From assembly GCF_947502895.1 (NCBI RefSeq), contig NZ_CANNBM010000002.1, forward strand, positions 124,001 to 188,000: 64,000 nt of DNA, in the 5' to 3' direction. The position numbers were made by a program, and so were the translations under genes. Under the pieces are notes generated by a model that was not told the origin of the DNA, made no database searches, and was given only the letters and a program-made list of their open reading frames with translations. This stretch comes from an uncultured Sulfitobacter sp. Lineage in GTDB: Bacteria; Pseudomonadota; Alphaproteobacteria; Rhodobacterales; Rhodobacteraceae. Below are positions 1 to 8,790 of this stretch, in pieces (within the stretch, counting starts at the first letter, position 1; each line of letters starts with the position of its first letter).

Positions 1-2
1 CT

Positions 3-473
3 GGTGGCGATGCAAACAAGTCCGCAGTTCCATCATCTGCACCGCCCTCCTCTGCGGCTCCGGCATCCAAGCCGAGTGAGTTCAAGGCAAGTGCGCCCAA
101 GGCAAAGCCGCCCGCCTCGGTGCTCTCTGCTGACCTGCACGTCACAGGCAACATGAAGACAACCGGTGATATTCAGGTTGAAGGCACGGTAGAGGGCGAC
201 ATCCGCGCGCATCTGCTGACCATCGGTGAGACAGCGACAATCAAAGGCGAAGTGATCGCCGACGATGTTGTGATCAACGGCCGCATCGTGGGCCGCGTTC
301 GTGGTCTCAAGGTCCGCCTGACCTCCACAGCGCGCGTCGAGGGCGATATCATCCACAAGACCATCGCAATCGAAAGTGGTGCGCATTTCGAGGGTTCCGT
401 CCAGCGTCAGGACGATCCACTGAACCCGGGTGCCAAATCCGCACCTGCTGCGAAAGCGAACCCTGCGTCCTAA
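3..473 (+). CDS. Bactofilin-family cytoskeletal protein (5' end outside window)
   Basis: The reading frame is open to the left edge, so the true start lies upstream. The visible part begins with an Ala/Pro/Ser-rich linker and then a compact beta-rich core. In the core, short repeats of the type 'G-D-I-x-V-E-G-T-V-E-G-D-I' and 'A-x-I-K-G-E-V-I-A-D-D-V' follow one another, which is the DUF583/bactofilin pattern. Bactofilins polymerise without nucleotide into membrane-associated filaments that shape cells or anchor wall enzymes. A GTG at 120 could start a shorter product, but the continuous upstream frame makes truncation at the window edge more likely. A terminator follows at once. Confidence 0.85.
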   Translation, partial: GGDANKSAVPSSAPPSSAAPASKPSEFKASAPKAKPPASVLSADLHVTGNMKTTGDIQVEGTVEGDIRAHLLTIGETATIKGEVIADDVVINGRIVGRVRGLKVRLTSTARVEGDIIHKTIAIESGAHFEGSVQRQDDPLNPGAKSAPAAKANPAS

Positions 474-498
474 ACGGATTGCAATGCCGAGCATACCA

Positions 499-531
499 AA
501 CGCCGCGAGCACTGCTTGCGGCGTTTTTTTT
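499..531 (+). terminator. Intrinsic terminator after the bactofilin gene
   Basis: An 8-bp stem, AACGCCGC (499-506) pairing with GCGGCGTT (518-525), is followed by a run of T residues. It sits 26 nt after the bactofilin stop codon. Confidence 0.85.
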
Positions 532-579
532 GCCCCCCTCTTGCAGTTTTGTTCCAAAGCTACACTCTGAAGGTCTCCA

Positions 580-1119
580 ATGGTGAAACTAGCCTTGCTT
601 CCAGTCATGCTCGCCTTTGCCTGTCTTTTGGCAGGAGTATATGGCATGGCCCATAACCAGATATCTTACACGGTGTCGCCCGCATATTTTCACGAATTCA
701 AATTTCGCCAATTTGGTATTGATACGGGTCTGCACAACAGGATCGGTGCCAGCCTTGTAGGTTTCATGGCAAGTTGGTGGATGGGGCTAGTAATTGGCGT
801 GCCAATCTACATTGCGGCACTCTTTGTCAAAGGCACAAAGCCCTTCGTCAAAAGCTTTGTGGGAGCGGCTCTTCTCGTCGTCGCGACGACACTGCTGGTT
901 GGTATCGCAGCGCTCGTGGTAAGTTTTGTGACAGTGGGGCCAGATACCCTTCCTCCTTGGATGAGAGGACGACAAGTAAGCGATCCCGTAGCTTTCGCAC
1001 GCGCAGGAACCATGCACAACTTTAGCTATCTGGGTGGGTTAATCGGTTTGTTCCTTGGTCTGATCTATACAATCTGGCAGGCTGTTATGCGGCGCAGAGC
1101 GGCCAAATCAATGGTCTGA
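580..1119 (+). CDS. Conserved-looking four-helix membrane protein of unknown function
   Basis: This 179-residue protein has about four hydrophobic helices: residues 3-22 (possibly a signal anchor), 60-83, 91-117 and 147-169. A stretch resembling 'QISYTVSPxYFxxFKFxQFGI' follows the first helix, and 'GASLVGFMASWWMG' leads into the second. These look like conserved family motifs rather than random sequence, but I cannot attach a function. Composition suggests an integral inner membrane protein with its C-terminus in the cytoplasm (RRRAAKS). The gene lies alone after a terminator, and its 3' end overlaps the convergent acetyltransferase gene by 12 nt. The assignment as a real gene is firm; the role is unknown. 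Confidence 0.75.
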   Translation: MVKLALLPVMLAFACLLAGVYGMAHNQISYTVSPAYFHEFKFRQFGIDTGLHNRIGASLVGFMASWWMGLVIGVPIYIAALFVKGTKPFVKSFVGAALLVVATTLLVGIAALVVSFVTVGPDTLPPWMRGRQVSDPVAFARAGTMHNFSYLGGLIGLFLGLIYTIWQAVMRRRAAKSMV

Positions 1120-1554
1120 TTTGGCCCAACGCATCCGGACATCTGGCGTTCTCTCTTCGTTATCACGTCCATCCGTGTGCTCAACGATTTGAAAACCCGC
1201 CCGCGCGTAAAACGCTTGCGCTGCGAGGTTTCGTGCAAACGTCCAGAGCTGTAGGGTGTCGTTGACCGACTGCGCTTTGACGAGCAAAAGACCACCCAAA
1301 CCCTGCCGCCAGTACCCTGCATCAATATATAGATGGTTCAACCAACCCTCGTGATGCGCAGCAAAGCCGACGATTTTCTCTGCAATGCGAACTACATACA
1401 CTTGCTGCACGGGAAGAACACGCTTGGTGAAGAACCACAAACCGTCTTGCGCTGTATGAACAACCGGAAGCCATGGCACTGCAACTGCTCGCGCCGTTCT
1501 GTGGATGCTGGCAATTTCGTGCATGTCATCCGGCACCGCCCTGCGCAGATACAT
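1108..1554 (-). CDS. GNAT-family N-acetyltransferase
   Basis: About 148 residues with the GNAT fold. The N-terminal 'LRRAVPDDMHEIASIHR' is a typical opening strand and helix. 'VGFAAHHEGWLNHLYIDAGYWRQGLGGLLL' contains the acetyl-CoA pyrophosphate-binding Q/R-x-x-G-x-G/A motif, and 'ARNLAAQAFYARAGFQIVEH' is the usual C-terminal helix and strand. The substrate cannot be read from sequence; it may be an amino acid, a polyamine or a protein N-terminus. I prefer the ATG at 1554, just before the first strand; an upstream ATG at 1584 would add ten residues that do not look like part of the fold. Confidence 0.85.
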   Translation of the reverse strand: MYLRRAVPDDMHEIASIHRTARAVAVPWLPVVHTAQDGLWFFTKRVLPVQQVYVVRIAEKIVGFAAHHEGWLNHLYIDAGYWRQGLGGLLLVKAQSVNDTLQLWTFARNLAAQAFYARAGFQIVEHTDGRDNEERTPDVRMRWAKSDH

Positions 1555-1610
1555 CGCATAGTGAATGCGTGACGCCATCAGCACTGCGGTCCATTTGGTG
1601 TCGAAGATTG

Positions 1611-1640
1611 CAAAAGGGGCGCCTGTTTCGAAGCGCCCCT
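1611..1640 (-). terminator. Intrinsic terminator after the cyclophilin pair
   Basis: The stem AGGGGCGC (1615-1622) pairs with GCGCCCCT (1633-1640). Read on the minus strand it ends in TTTT and lies just downstream of the periplasmic cyclophilin stop. Confidence 0.75.
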
Positions 1641-1662
1641 CAAAATGTTTTCGACCAATTTA

Positions 1663-2209
1663 TCACTCAATGACGGTGACGGTTTTCATCATATCAGGCT
1701 CGCCCACAACGGCACCGTTGCCACCTGTGCCGCGCTTGATCGCATCGACCACGTCTTGCCCGTCTGTAACACGGCCAACGACCGTGTACTGACCATTCAG
1801 AAATGGTGCTTCATCGAACATGATAAAGAATTGGCTGTTAGCCGAGTCCGGGCTCTGCGCGCGGGCCATGCCAACGACACCTTTCTCGTAAGCTACATCC
1901 GAGAATTCAGCTGGCAGGTTGGGCATATCGGAGCCGCCTGTGCCCGCACGGCGCATATCACTGCCTTTTTTGCCGTGCTCAACATCGCCCGTCTGGGCCA
2001 TGAAGCCGTCAATCACGCGGTGGAATACCACGCCATCATAGGCACCGTTGGCGGCCAGTGTGGTGATCCGCTCAACGTGTTGTGGGGCGATATCCTCAAG
2101 CAAGTCGATGGTGACGGTGCCATTGGCCTCACCCGCCACTTCGATCTGCAAACCAGTCGCCGCCGCAGACCCCGCAATCAGCGACGCAAACAGCGCGCCT
2201 GTCAGAAAA

Positions 2210-2217
<8 letters not shown>
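1663..2217 (-). CDS. Periplasmic cyclophilin-type peptidyl-prolyl isomerase
   Basis: This 184-residue protein starts with a cleavable signal peptide (FLTGALFASLIAGSAAA, residues 3-20) and continues as a single-domain cyclophilin. Diagnostic motifs are 'VVFHRVIDGFMAQTGD', 'ANSQFFIMFDEAPFLNGQYTVVGRV' and 'GMARAQSPDSANSQFF'. The catalytic arginine lies in the FHRV motif. It should catalyse cis-trans isomerisation of Xaa-Pro bonds in exported proteins. Its ATG lies inside the end of the preceding cyclophilin gene (8-nt overlap), so the two are co-transcribed and probably translationally coupled. The proteins share most core motifs, which suggests tandem duplication followed by gain of a signal peptide. 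Confidence 0.93.
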
Positions 2218-2716
<499 letters not shown>

Positions 2717-2852
2717 GCCGTTCTCCTTTATAAATCTGCATCAGTACCTAAGGCGCTGCACCACAATTGCCAAGGCGGTGCATTGACCCTCGGCCAGATA
2801 ACGGCAAAACAGCACGGTATAGATTGATCACAATTCTGAAGGACTGCATCCC

Positions 2853-4046
2853 ATGGGCTGGAAATCACTCGACGAGATGGATCTGCACGGCAAACGTGTT
2901 TTGGTGCGTGTGGACATCAATGTACCGGTAGATGGTGGTGTGGTCACGGATGCCACACGGATCGAACGGATTGTACCAACCGTGCATGACATTCTGTCCA
3001 AAGGCGGTACGCCGATACTATTGGCCCATTTCGGCCGTCCCAAAGGCAAGGTCAATCTGGAAATGAGCCTGCGGCAGGTCCTCCCTGCCCTGCGCCGCGC
3101 CTTGATGCGCAGTGTCGCACTGGTCGAAACGCTGGAAGCCGCCGAGAAGATGACCGCAGAGGCGGCGGCGGCGGATGTAGTGCTCATTGAAAATATCCGC
3201 TTCCACCCCGGAGAAGAGGCGAATGATCCTGCCTTTGCTGCCCGCTTGGCCACATTAGGCGATGTTTATTGCAATGATGCCTTTTCTGCGGCCCACCGCG
3301 CACATGCCTCTACGGAAAGGCTGGCACATTTGTTGCCCTCTTGCGCGGGTCGCCTCATGCAGGCCGAATTGTCAGCACTAGAGGCGGCACTGTCCAAGCC
3401 GGAACGCCCTGTGGGCGCCGTTGTGGGCGGAGCGAAGGTATCGACCAAAATCGCGCTGTTGGAAAACCTTGTGAACCGTCTGGACCTGTTGGTGATCGGC
3501 GGCGGTATGGCGAATACGTTTCTTGTGGCGCAGGGCGCTCAGCTGGGGGCATCGCTGCACGAGCCTGATTATCTGGATACGGCCCGCGATATCATGACCC
3601 AGGCAGCGCAATCGGGCTGTCGTGTCATGCTGCCCGTCGACGGGCTGGTTGCACGGGAATTCAAGGCGGGGGCAGATCATACCATTAGCCTGCTGGACCC
3701 AAGTACTGTACTGGAGGCCGATCAGATGGTGCTGGATGCAGGGCCAGAGACGGTGAAACAAGTCGAGATTGCATTTGGGGGCCTAAAGACGCTGATCTGG
3801 AACGGACCGTTGGGCGCGTTCGAGATTGCTCCCTTTGACACTGCTACTGTTGCTGCTGCCCGCGTGGCCGCCGCGCGCACACGCGACGGTGCGCTGATTT
3901 CGGTTGCGGGTGGTGGTGATACGGTTGCTGCGCTGAACCAAGCCCGCGCTGCCGACGATTTCACCTACATCTCTACGGCGGGTGGCGCGTTTCTGGAATG
4001 GATGGAAGGCAAGACATTGCCCGGTGTTGCCGCCCTCGGCGGGTAA
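2853..4046 (+). CDS. pgk: Phosphoglycerate kinase
   Basis: A 397-residue enzyme of normal family length. It interconverts 1,3-bisphosphoglycerate plus ADP and 3-phosphoglycerate plus ATP in glycolysis and gluconeogenesis. The N-terminal lobe shows the substrate-binding signature 'VLVRVDINVPVDGGVVTDATR' with 'LLAHFGRPKG' soon after. The middle holds 'VGGAKVSTKIALLENL', and the C-terminal lobe ends with the nucleotide-binding 'SVAGGGDTVAAL' and 'STAGGAFLEWMEGKTLPGV'. All key elements are present. It stands alone on the plus strand. About 157 nt separate it from the ftsB-like gene, and that gap holds an imperfect inverted repeat (4092-4121). Confidence 0.97.
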   Translation: MGWKSLDEMDLHGKRVLVRVDINVPVDGGVVTDATRIERIVPTVHDILSKGGTPILLAHFGRPKGKVNLEMSLRQVLPALRRALMRSVALVETLEAAEKMTAEAAAADVVLIENIRFHPGEEANDPAFAARLATLGDVYCNDAFSAAHRAHASTERLAHLLPSCAGRLMQAELSALEAALSKPERPVGAVVGGAKVSTKIALLENLVNRLDLLVIGGGMANTFLVAQGAQLGASLHEPDYLDTARDIMTQAAQSGCRVMLPVDGLVAREFKAGADHTISLLDPSTVLEADQMVLDAGPETVKQVEIAFGGLKTLIWNGPLGAFEIAPFDTATVAAARVAAARTRDGALISVAGGGDTVAALNQARAADDFTYISTAGGAFLEWMEGKTLPGVAALGG

Positions 4047-4203
4047 ACCTGCGCTTTTGTGCGCACACAGTCACGTCGAAAACCAACTTTGCGATTCGTG
4101 GGGGATTCCCTTTGCGAATCGTCTATGGCATAGTCGCTACATCGCCCAAAAAGAGGCGGCATAACAGCAGTTTTCGACGCATCAAACCCCGCAGGCCCCT
4201 ATC

Positions 4204-4494
4204 ATGAGCAAACCCGCATTCGGCCCCATTTTGTTCTTTGCAATCGCTTTTGCGCTGAGCCTGTATTTTATGTTTGCTGCTATTCAGGGTGATTTTGGCC
4301 TGTTTCGTCGCGCCGAAATTATGGCAGAGGCGAATGATTTGCGTGACCAGCTGACACAGGTCCGCGCGGAAGTGGCGCAAATGGAAAACCTTACCCGCAG
4401 GCTGTCTGACGACTATCTCGATCTGGATTTGCTGGACGAACAAGCGCGCTCTGTCCTTGGCATGGTGCGCGCGGATGAAATTGTAATCCGCTGA
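4204..4494 (+). CDS. ftsB: FtsB/DivIC-type septum formation protein
   Basis: A 96-residue bitopic protein. A short cytoplasmic N-terminus is followed by one transmembrane helix (about 7-25, FGPILFFAIAFALSLYFMF) and then a periplasmic coiled coil (about 38-75) rich in Asp, Gln, Leu and Glu heptads. Size, topology and the C-terminal 'LDLLDEQARSVLGMVRADEIVI' segment fit FtsB/DivIC proteins, which link FtsL and FtsQ in the divisome. In many alphaproteobacteria this gene sits between eno or pgk and pdhA, as it does here, with an RTX gene inserted before pdhA. Confidence 0.85.
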   Translation: MSKPAFGPILFFAIAFALSLYFMFAAIQGDFGLFRRAEIMAEANDLRDQLTQVRAEVAQMENLTRRLSDDYLDLDLLDEQARSVLGMVRADEIVIR

Positions 4495-4581
4495 TAAATC
4501 GCAACTGCCTTTTGTGCTTGACTGCACACCTAGTGCGTTTAGCCTCAGAGGCCAAATGTATATAAAGGCGGGATAATTTTT

Positions 4582-6264
4582 ATGGCTAATCTTTACTGGG
4601 ATCCATCGGGAACGCGTGTAGATGGCATCATCTCTGGTGGCAGCGGCTTTGCATCTAATGCCGAGACATATTGGACCAACACATTGGGTGATGCGGCCCT
4701 GACCCCTGTCGAGGATGACACCCTCTATTTCACCGGCCTGTCCGGAGATGTTATGATTGGTGACGGGTGGACGCCGGAAAGAAACCTATACATCCAGACA
4801 GACGGTTACCGCTTTATGGGTGGGGCGATTGAGCTGGATAATGACAGCTCATATGACGTGGTCTATTTCCAGATTGGCGACAGAGATGGACCGGCTATCA
4901 CCTTCTTTGTTGAAAACAGCTTTACTGCGATGAATTCAACCAACAATGCCTTGGGCTTTCGTGGCGCTGTTGGCAATGGGACCGCCTCGACAGTACAATT
5001 CACCGGCACAACCGACGTCAGACAATTCGCACTCAGCAACAACATCGAGTTCCAGAACAACGGTATCGTAGAAGCAACGAGTGGACTGTTCTTTTATAAC
5101 GACAGCTACTTCAACAACCTTGGCACAGTGATAACAAGCAGCATCTACCTGTCAGATCAATCGTTCTTTGAAAACCACACCACTGTCGAAGCAGTAGTCC
5201 GTCGCTCCGAAGGTACATTTATCAATCACGAAAATGCGTTCATTGGTACCGGAACTTCTCCGGCGTTTAGCCTTGGCGCATCCGACGCTGATCCGTTTTT
5301 GCTGATCAACCGTGGACAAATTCTGGGTGACATTGAACTGCGCTACAGCCGTACGGAAATTCGCGATCATCAGTCCGAAGTTCGTCTGGAGGGAGGTCAC
5401 GTTGTTGGCGATATCACGCTGGGCAACGACAACGATATCTTCCACGCGATCGGGGATGCGACCTATGCTGGGTCAGTTTTTGCTGGCACGGGCGACGATG
5501 TGCTGACCGGTGCGCGACAAGATGATGATTTCTTCGGTGGCAGCGGAAACGACACGATTGATGGTCTTTCAGGTGATGACACTATCTCGGGTGGCGACGG
5601 GGATGACGTTATATTCGGCCGCTCTGGTTATGACAGTATCCGCGCCAACAATGGCGACGATACAATAAACGGCGGCACCGGACGCGACACCATCATTGGC
5701 GGTGAAGGCGATGACCTGATCGTTGGTGAAACCGGCTCAGACAGTCTTAGCGGAAATGCGGGGAATGATAGCATTTACGGGAACGAGGGTTCAGACAGCT
5801 TGTACGGGCACAATGGTGACGACATGCTGTACGGTGGCTTCGGTCATGATCAGATGATCGGCGGAAATGGCGCGGACAAGCTAAGGGGTGCAAACGGTAA
5901 TGACACGCTGAACGGCGGGCTTGGGGCTGATACGTTGAATGGCGGTGCAGGAAATGATGTTTTCGAATTCACTTATGTTAGCCACCTCACGGGCCCTACT
6001 GGTGCAATGGAAACAATCGAATCCTTTGTAAGTGGCAGCGATATTATTGATTTATCGGCAATAGATGCCGTTGCCGGTGGTATTGACGATGCGTTCACTT
6101 TCCGCGGCACTGATACCTACACCGGTACAGCAGGTGAAATCCGGATATTCGAGCGGCCAGATGGCTTGGTGCTCAGATTTGACCTCGATGGCGACAGAAC
6201 AACCGACCGAACCTTGCTGGTTCAAGATGTCACCAGCCTGTCAGAGACCGATTTCATACTCTGA
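4582..6264 (+). CDS. Secreted RTX (haemolysin-type calcium-binding repeat) protein
   Basis: A 560-residue acidic protein with no N-terminal signal peptide, as expected for a type I secretion substrate. Residues 1-300 form a beta-rich, Asn/Thr/Ser-rich region containing loosely repeated 'NxGxIxGDIxL' units. Residues about 305-460 hold roughly a dozen nonapeptide repeats of the GGxGxDxUx type that bind calcium in a parallel beta roll. The last hundred residues ('ETIESFVSGSDIIDLSAIDA') resemble the C-terminal secretion region of RTX proteins. No catalytic domain is recognisable. No ABC exporter, membrane fusion protein or TolC gene lies nearby, so export would need a transporter elsewhere. It interrupts the otherwise core ftsB-pdhA neighbourhood, suggesting an accessory insertion. 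Confidence 0.85.
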   Translation: MANLYWDPSGTRVDGIISGGSGFASNAETYWTNTLGDAALTPVEDDTLYFTGLSGDVMIGDGWTPERNLYIQTDGYRFMGGAIELDNDSSYDVVYFQIGDRDGPAITFFVENSFTAMNSTNNALGFRGAVGNGTASTVQFTGTTDVRQFALSNNIEFQNNGIVEATSGLFFYNDSYFNNLGTVITSSIYLSDQSFFENHTTVEAVVRRSEGTFINHENAFIGTGTSPAFSLGASDADPFLLINRGQILGDIELRYSRTEIRDHQSEVRLEGGHVVGDITLGNDNDIFHAIGDATYAGSVFAGTGDDVLTGARQDDDFFGGSGNDTIDGLSGDDTISGGDGDDVIFGRSGYDSIRANNGDDTINGGTGRDTIIGGEGDDLIVGETGSDSLSGNAGNDSIYGNEGSDSLYGHNGDDMLYGGFGHDQMIGGNGADKLRGANGNDTLNGGLGADTLNGGAGNDVFEFTYVSHLTGPTGAMETIESFVSGSDIIDLSAIDAVAGGIDDAFTFRGTDTYTGTAGEIRIFERPDGLVLRFDLDGDRTTDRTLLVQDVTSLSETDFIL

Positions 6265-6314
6265 TTACAGGTCGAACTAAAAAGGCGCTCGATTTCCCGA
6301 ATGAATGCTATATG

Positions 6315-6338
6315 ATGTAGTTTAACGTTAAACTACAT
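6315..6338. promoter_or_regulatory. Perfect 24-bp palindrome upstream of pdhA
   Basis: The half-site ATGTAGTTTAAC is followed immediately by its exact reverse complement, with no central spacer. It ends 35 nt before the pdhA start codon. Length, symmetry and AT-rich core are typical of an operator for a dimeric repressor. The family is not identifiable from the site alone; MarR- or GntR-type proteins are candidates. Confidence 0.7.
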
Positions 6339-6372
6339 TTGAATACCCATTCAGAATAGGGAGGTCGACCGC

Positions 6373-7395
6373 ATGGCCGCAAAGAAAGCAACCAAAGGTC
6401 CCGACAAGGGCAGCAACGTCTCCGCAGAGGAGTTAAAGGCGTATTACCGCGATATGTTGCTTATCCGCAGGTTCGAGGAAAAGGCAGGCCAGCTTTATGG
6501 CATGGGTCTGATCGGCGGTTTCTGCCACCTGTATATCGGGCAAGAGGCCGTTGTTGTCGGACTGGAAGCCGCAGCCGAGGAAGGCGACAAGCGCATCACC
6601 TCTTACCGCGATCACGGTCATATGCTGGCCTGCGGGATGGATCCCAACGGCGTCATGGCCGAGCTGACGGGCCGCGAAGGCGGCTATTCCAAAGGCAAAG
6701 GCGGCTCCATGCACATGTTCTCGAAGGAGAAGCATTTCTATGGTGGCCACGGCATCGTTGCAGCGCAGGTACCATTGGGTGCAGGTCTGGCATTTGCGGA
6801 CAAGTACAAAGAGAATGGGCGCGTCACGTTTACCTATTTCGGGGATGGTGCCGCGAACCAGGGTCAGGTCTACGAGGCATTCAATATGGCCGCCCTATGG
6901 AAGCTGCCTTGTATCTTTGTAATTGAGAACAACCAATACGCGATGGGTACATCGCAGCAACGCTCCACCTCCTCCGCCGAGATTTACGAGCGCGGCAATG
7001 CCTTTGGCATTCCTGGAGAGGCCGTAGATGGCATGGACGTACTGGCTGTGAAATCCGCAGGCGAGACTGCTGTAAAGCACTGCCGTTCCGGCAAAGGCCC
7101 CTATATTCTGGAGATCAAGACATACCGCTATCGCGGCCACTCCATGTCTGACCCGGCCAAATACCGCACCCGTGAGGAAGTGCAGAAAATGCGCGACGAG
7201 CGCGATCCCATCGAGGCGGTCCGCACTTTGTTGCTGACAGGTAAACACGCGACCGAGGATGACCTGAAAGCCATCGACAAAGAGATCAAAGGCGTCGTCA
7301 ACGACAGTGCCGAATTCGCAAAAGAAAGCCCCGAGCCGCATCTGGACGAGCTCTGGACCGATATTTACGCCGATACAATCCCGCAGGAGGCATAA
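6373..7395 (+). CDS. pdhA: Pyruvate dehydrogenase E1 component, alpha subunit
   Basis: A 340-residue thiamine-diphosphate enzyme subunit. With the beta subunit it decarboxylates pyruvate and transfers the acetyl group to the lipoyl arm of E2. Visible motifs are 'SYRDHGHMLACGMDPNGVMAELTGREGGYSKGKGGSMHMF', the thiamine-diphosphate motif starting 'FGDGAANQGQVYEAFNMAALWKLP' and ending 'ENNQYAMGT', and the phosphorylation-loop-like 'YRYRGHSMSDPAKYRTREE'. Length is normal. A GGGAGG ribosome binding site precedes the ATG, and the perfect palindrome lies just upstream, suggesting repression of the whole pdhABC operon. Only 3 nt separate it from pdhB. Confidence 0.97.
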   Translation: MAAKKATKGPDKGSNVSAEELKAYYRDMLLIRRFEEKAGQLYGMGLIGGFCHLYIGQEAVVVGLEAAAEEGDKRITSYRDHGHMLACGMDPNGVMAELTGREGGYSKGKGGSMHMFSKEKHFYGGHGIVAAQVPLGAGLAFADKYKENGRVTFTYFGDGAANQGQVYEAFNMAALWKLPCIFVIENNQYAMGTSQQRSTSSAEIYERGNAFGIPGEAVDGMDVLAVKSAGETAVKHCRSGKGPYILEIKTYRYRGHSMSDPAKYRTREEVQKMRDERDPIEAVRTLLLTGKHATEDDLKAIDKEIKGVVNDSAEFAKESPEPHLDELWTDIYADTIPQEA

Positions 7396-7398
7396 ACC

Positions 7399-8778
7399 AT
7401 GGCCACTGAAATACTCATGCCCGCCCTGAGCCCGACAATGGAAGAAGGCACGCTGGCTAAATGGCTGGTCAAGGAGGGCGATACCGTCTCCTCCGGTGAC
7501 ATCATGGCCGAGATCGAGACCGACAAGGCCACGATGGAGTTCGAAGCCGTTGACGAAGGCGTTATAGGCAAAATTCTGGTCGCTGAAGGCACAGAGGGTG
7601 TAAAAGTAAACGAGGCGATCGCGATTTTACTAGAGGAAGGCGAAGATGCTTCGGCTATGGATGATGCCAAGGCGCAGCCCGCAACGGCGCCCGTTCCCGC
7701 GGATAAGGCGCAATCCTCCGAAACCGCCCCCGCAGACAGCAAGACACACCCTGCCCCTCAAGCTGACACTTCGCCCGATTGGCCCGAAGGCACGAGCCTG
7801 AAACAGCAGACAGTGCGCGAAGCATTGCGCGATGGCATGGCCGAAGAAATGCGTAAAGACGGTGATGTCTTTATCATGGGCGAGGAAGTCGCCGAATATC
7901 AGGGCGCTTACAAGATCACCCAAGGAATGCTGGACGAGTTCGGCTCCAAGCGGGTGATCGATACGCCGATCACCGAACACGGGTTTGCGGGTATCGCTGT
8001 AGGCGCGTCCTTTGGTGGGCTAAAACCTATCCTTGAGTTCATGACGTTCAACTTTGCCATGCAAGCGATTGACCACATCATCAACTCGGCCGCCAAGACG
8101 CTATATATGTCGGGTGGTCAGATGGGCGCGCCGATTGTGTTCCGTGGCCCCAATGGTGCCGCTGCACGCGTGGGGGCGCAACACTCGCAAGACTATGCTG
8201 CATGGTACATGCAGGTGCCTGGTCTCAAGGTTGCAATGCCCTACTCTGCGTCGGACTATAAGGGTTTGATGAAGACGGCGATCCGCGATCCAAACCCCGT
8301 AATCTTCCTTGAAAACGAGATACTCTATGGTCGCTCTTTTGATGTGCCCGAGATCGACGACTATACGGTCCCGTTTGGTAAGGCGCGTATCTGGCGGACA
8401 GGCGAGGATGTCACAATCGTCAGCTTTGGCATCGGGATGACCTACGCATTGGAGGCCGCCGACAAACTTGCAGAAGAAGGCATCAGTGCCGAAGTGATCG
8501 ACCTGCGTACATTGCGTCCGATGGATACACCGGCAATAATCACATCGGTCATGAAAACAAACCGGCTTGTGACTGTTGAAGAAGGCTGGCCACAAGGCAG
8601 CGTTGGCAGCTATATCTCCAGCGTTGTGATGCAGGAAGCGTTTGATTATCTTGATGCGCCCGTGATCAATTGCACTGGCAAGGATGTGCCAATGCCATAT
8701 GCTGCCAACCTCGAAAAACACGCACTGGTGACAACTGCCGAAGTCATCGATGCCGTAAAACGTGTCACCTACAAATAA
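7399..8778 (+). CDS. pdhB: Pyruvate dehydrogenase E1 beta subunit with N-terminal lipoyl domain
   Basis: A 459-residue protein in two parts. Residues 1-80 form a biotinyl/lipoyl domain with the lipoylation lysine in 'ETDKATMEFEAV'. After an Ala/Pro-rich linker (about 90-130) comes the transketolase-like E1 beta region: 'REALRDGMAEEMRKD', 'GEEVAEYQGAYKITQGM', 'DTPITEHGFAGIAVGAS' and 'DLRTLRPMDTPAI'. The lipoyl fusion to E1 beta is a known feature of many alphaproteobacterial complexes and gives the complex an extra swinging arm. Its lipoyl domain is nearly identical in protein sequence to that of the following E2 gene. The ATG at 7399 is preceded by GGAGG; pdhC follows after 12 nt. Confidence 0.97.
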   Translation: MATEILMPALSPTMEEGTLAKWLVKEGDTVSSGDIMAEIETDKATMEFEAVDEGVIGKILVAEGTEGVKVNEAIAILLEEGEDASAMDDAKAQPATAPVPADKAQSSETAPADSKTHPAPQADTSPDWPEGTSLKQQTVREALRDGMAEEMRKDGDVFIMGEEVAEYQGAYKITQGMLDEFGSKRVIDTPITEHGFAGIAVGASFGGLKPILEFMTFNFAMQAIDHIINSAAKTLYMSGGQMGAPIVFRGPNGAAARVGAQHSQDYAAWYMQVPGLKVAMPYSASDYKGLMKTAIRDPNPVIFLENEILYGRSFDVPEIDDYTVPFGKARIWRTGEDVTIVSFGIGMTYALEAADKLAEEGISAEVIDLRTLRPMDTPAIITSVMKTNRLVTVEEGWPQGSVGSYISSVVMQEAFDYLDAPVINCTGKDVPMPYAANLEKHALVTTAEVIDAVKRVTYK

Positions 8779-8790
8779 GGAGCGGTCAAA

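Noticed and set aside
4501..4581. Possible sigma70 promoter (TTGACT) before the first RTX gene
   Set aside because: No convincing -10 box lies at 16-18 nt spacing.
5500..5960. Repetitive DNA suggestive of a CRISPR or satellite array
   Set aside because: The repeats are coding, nine-residue RTX units with variable DNA sequence.
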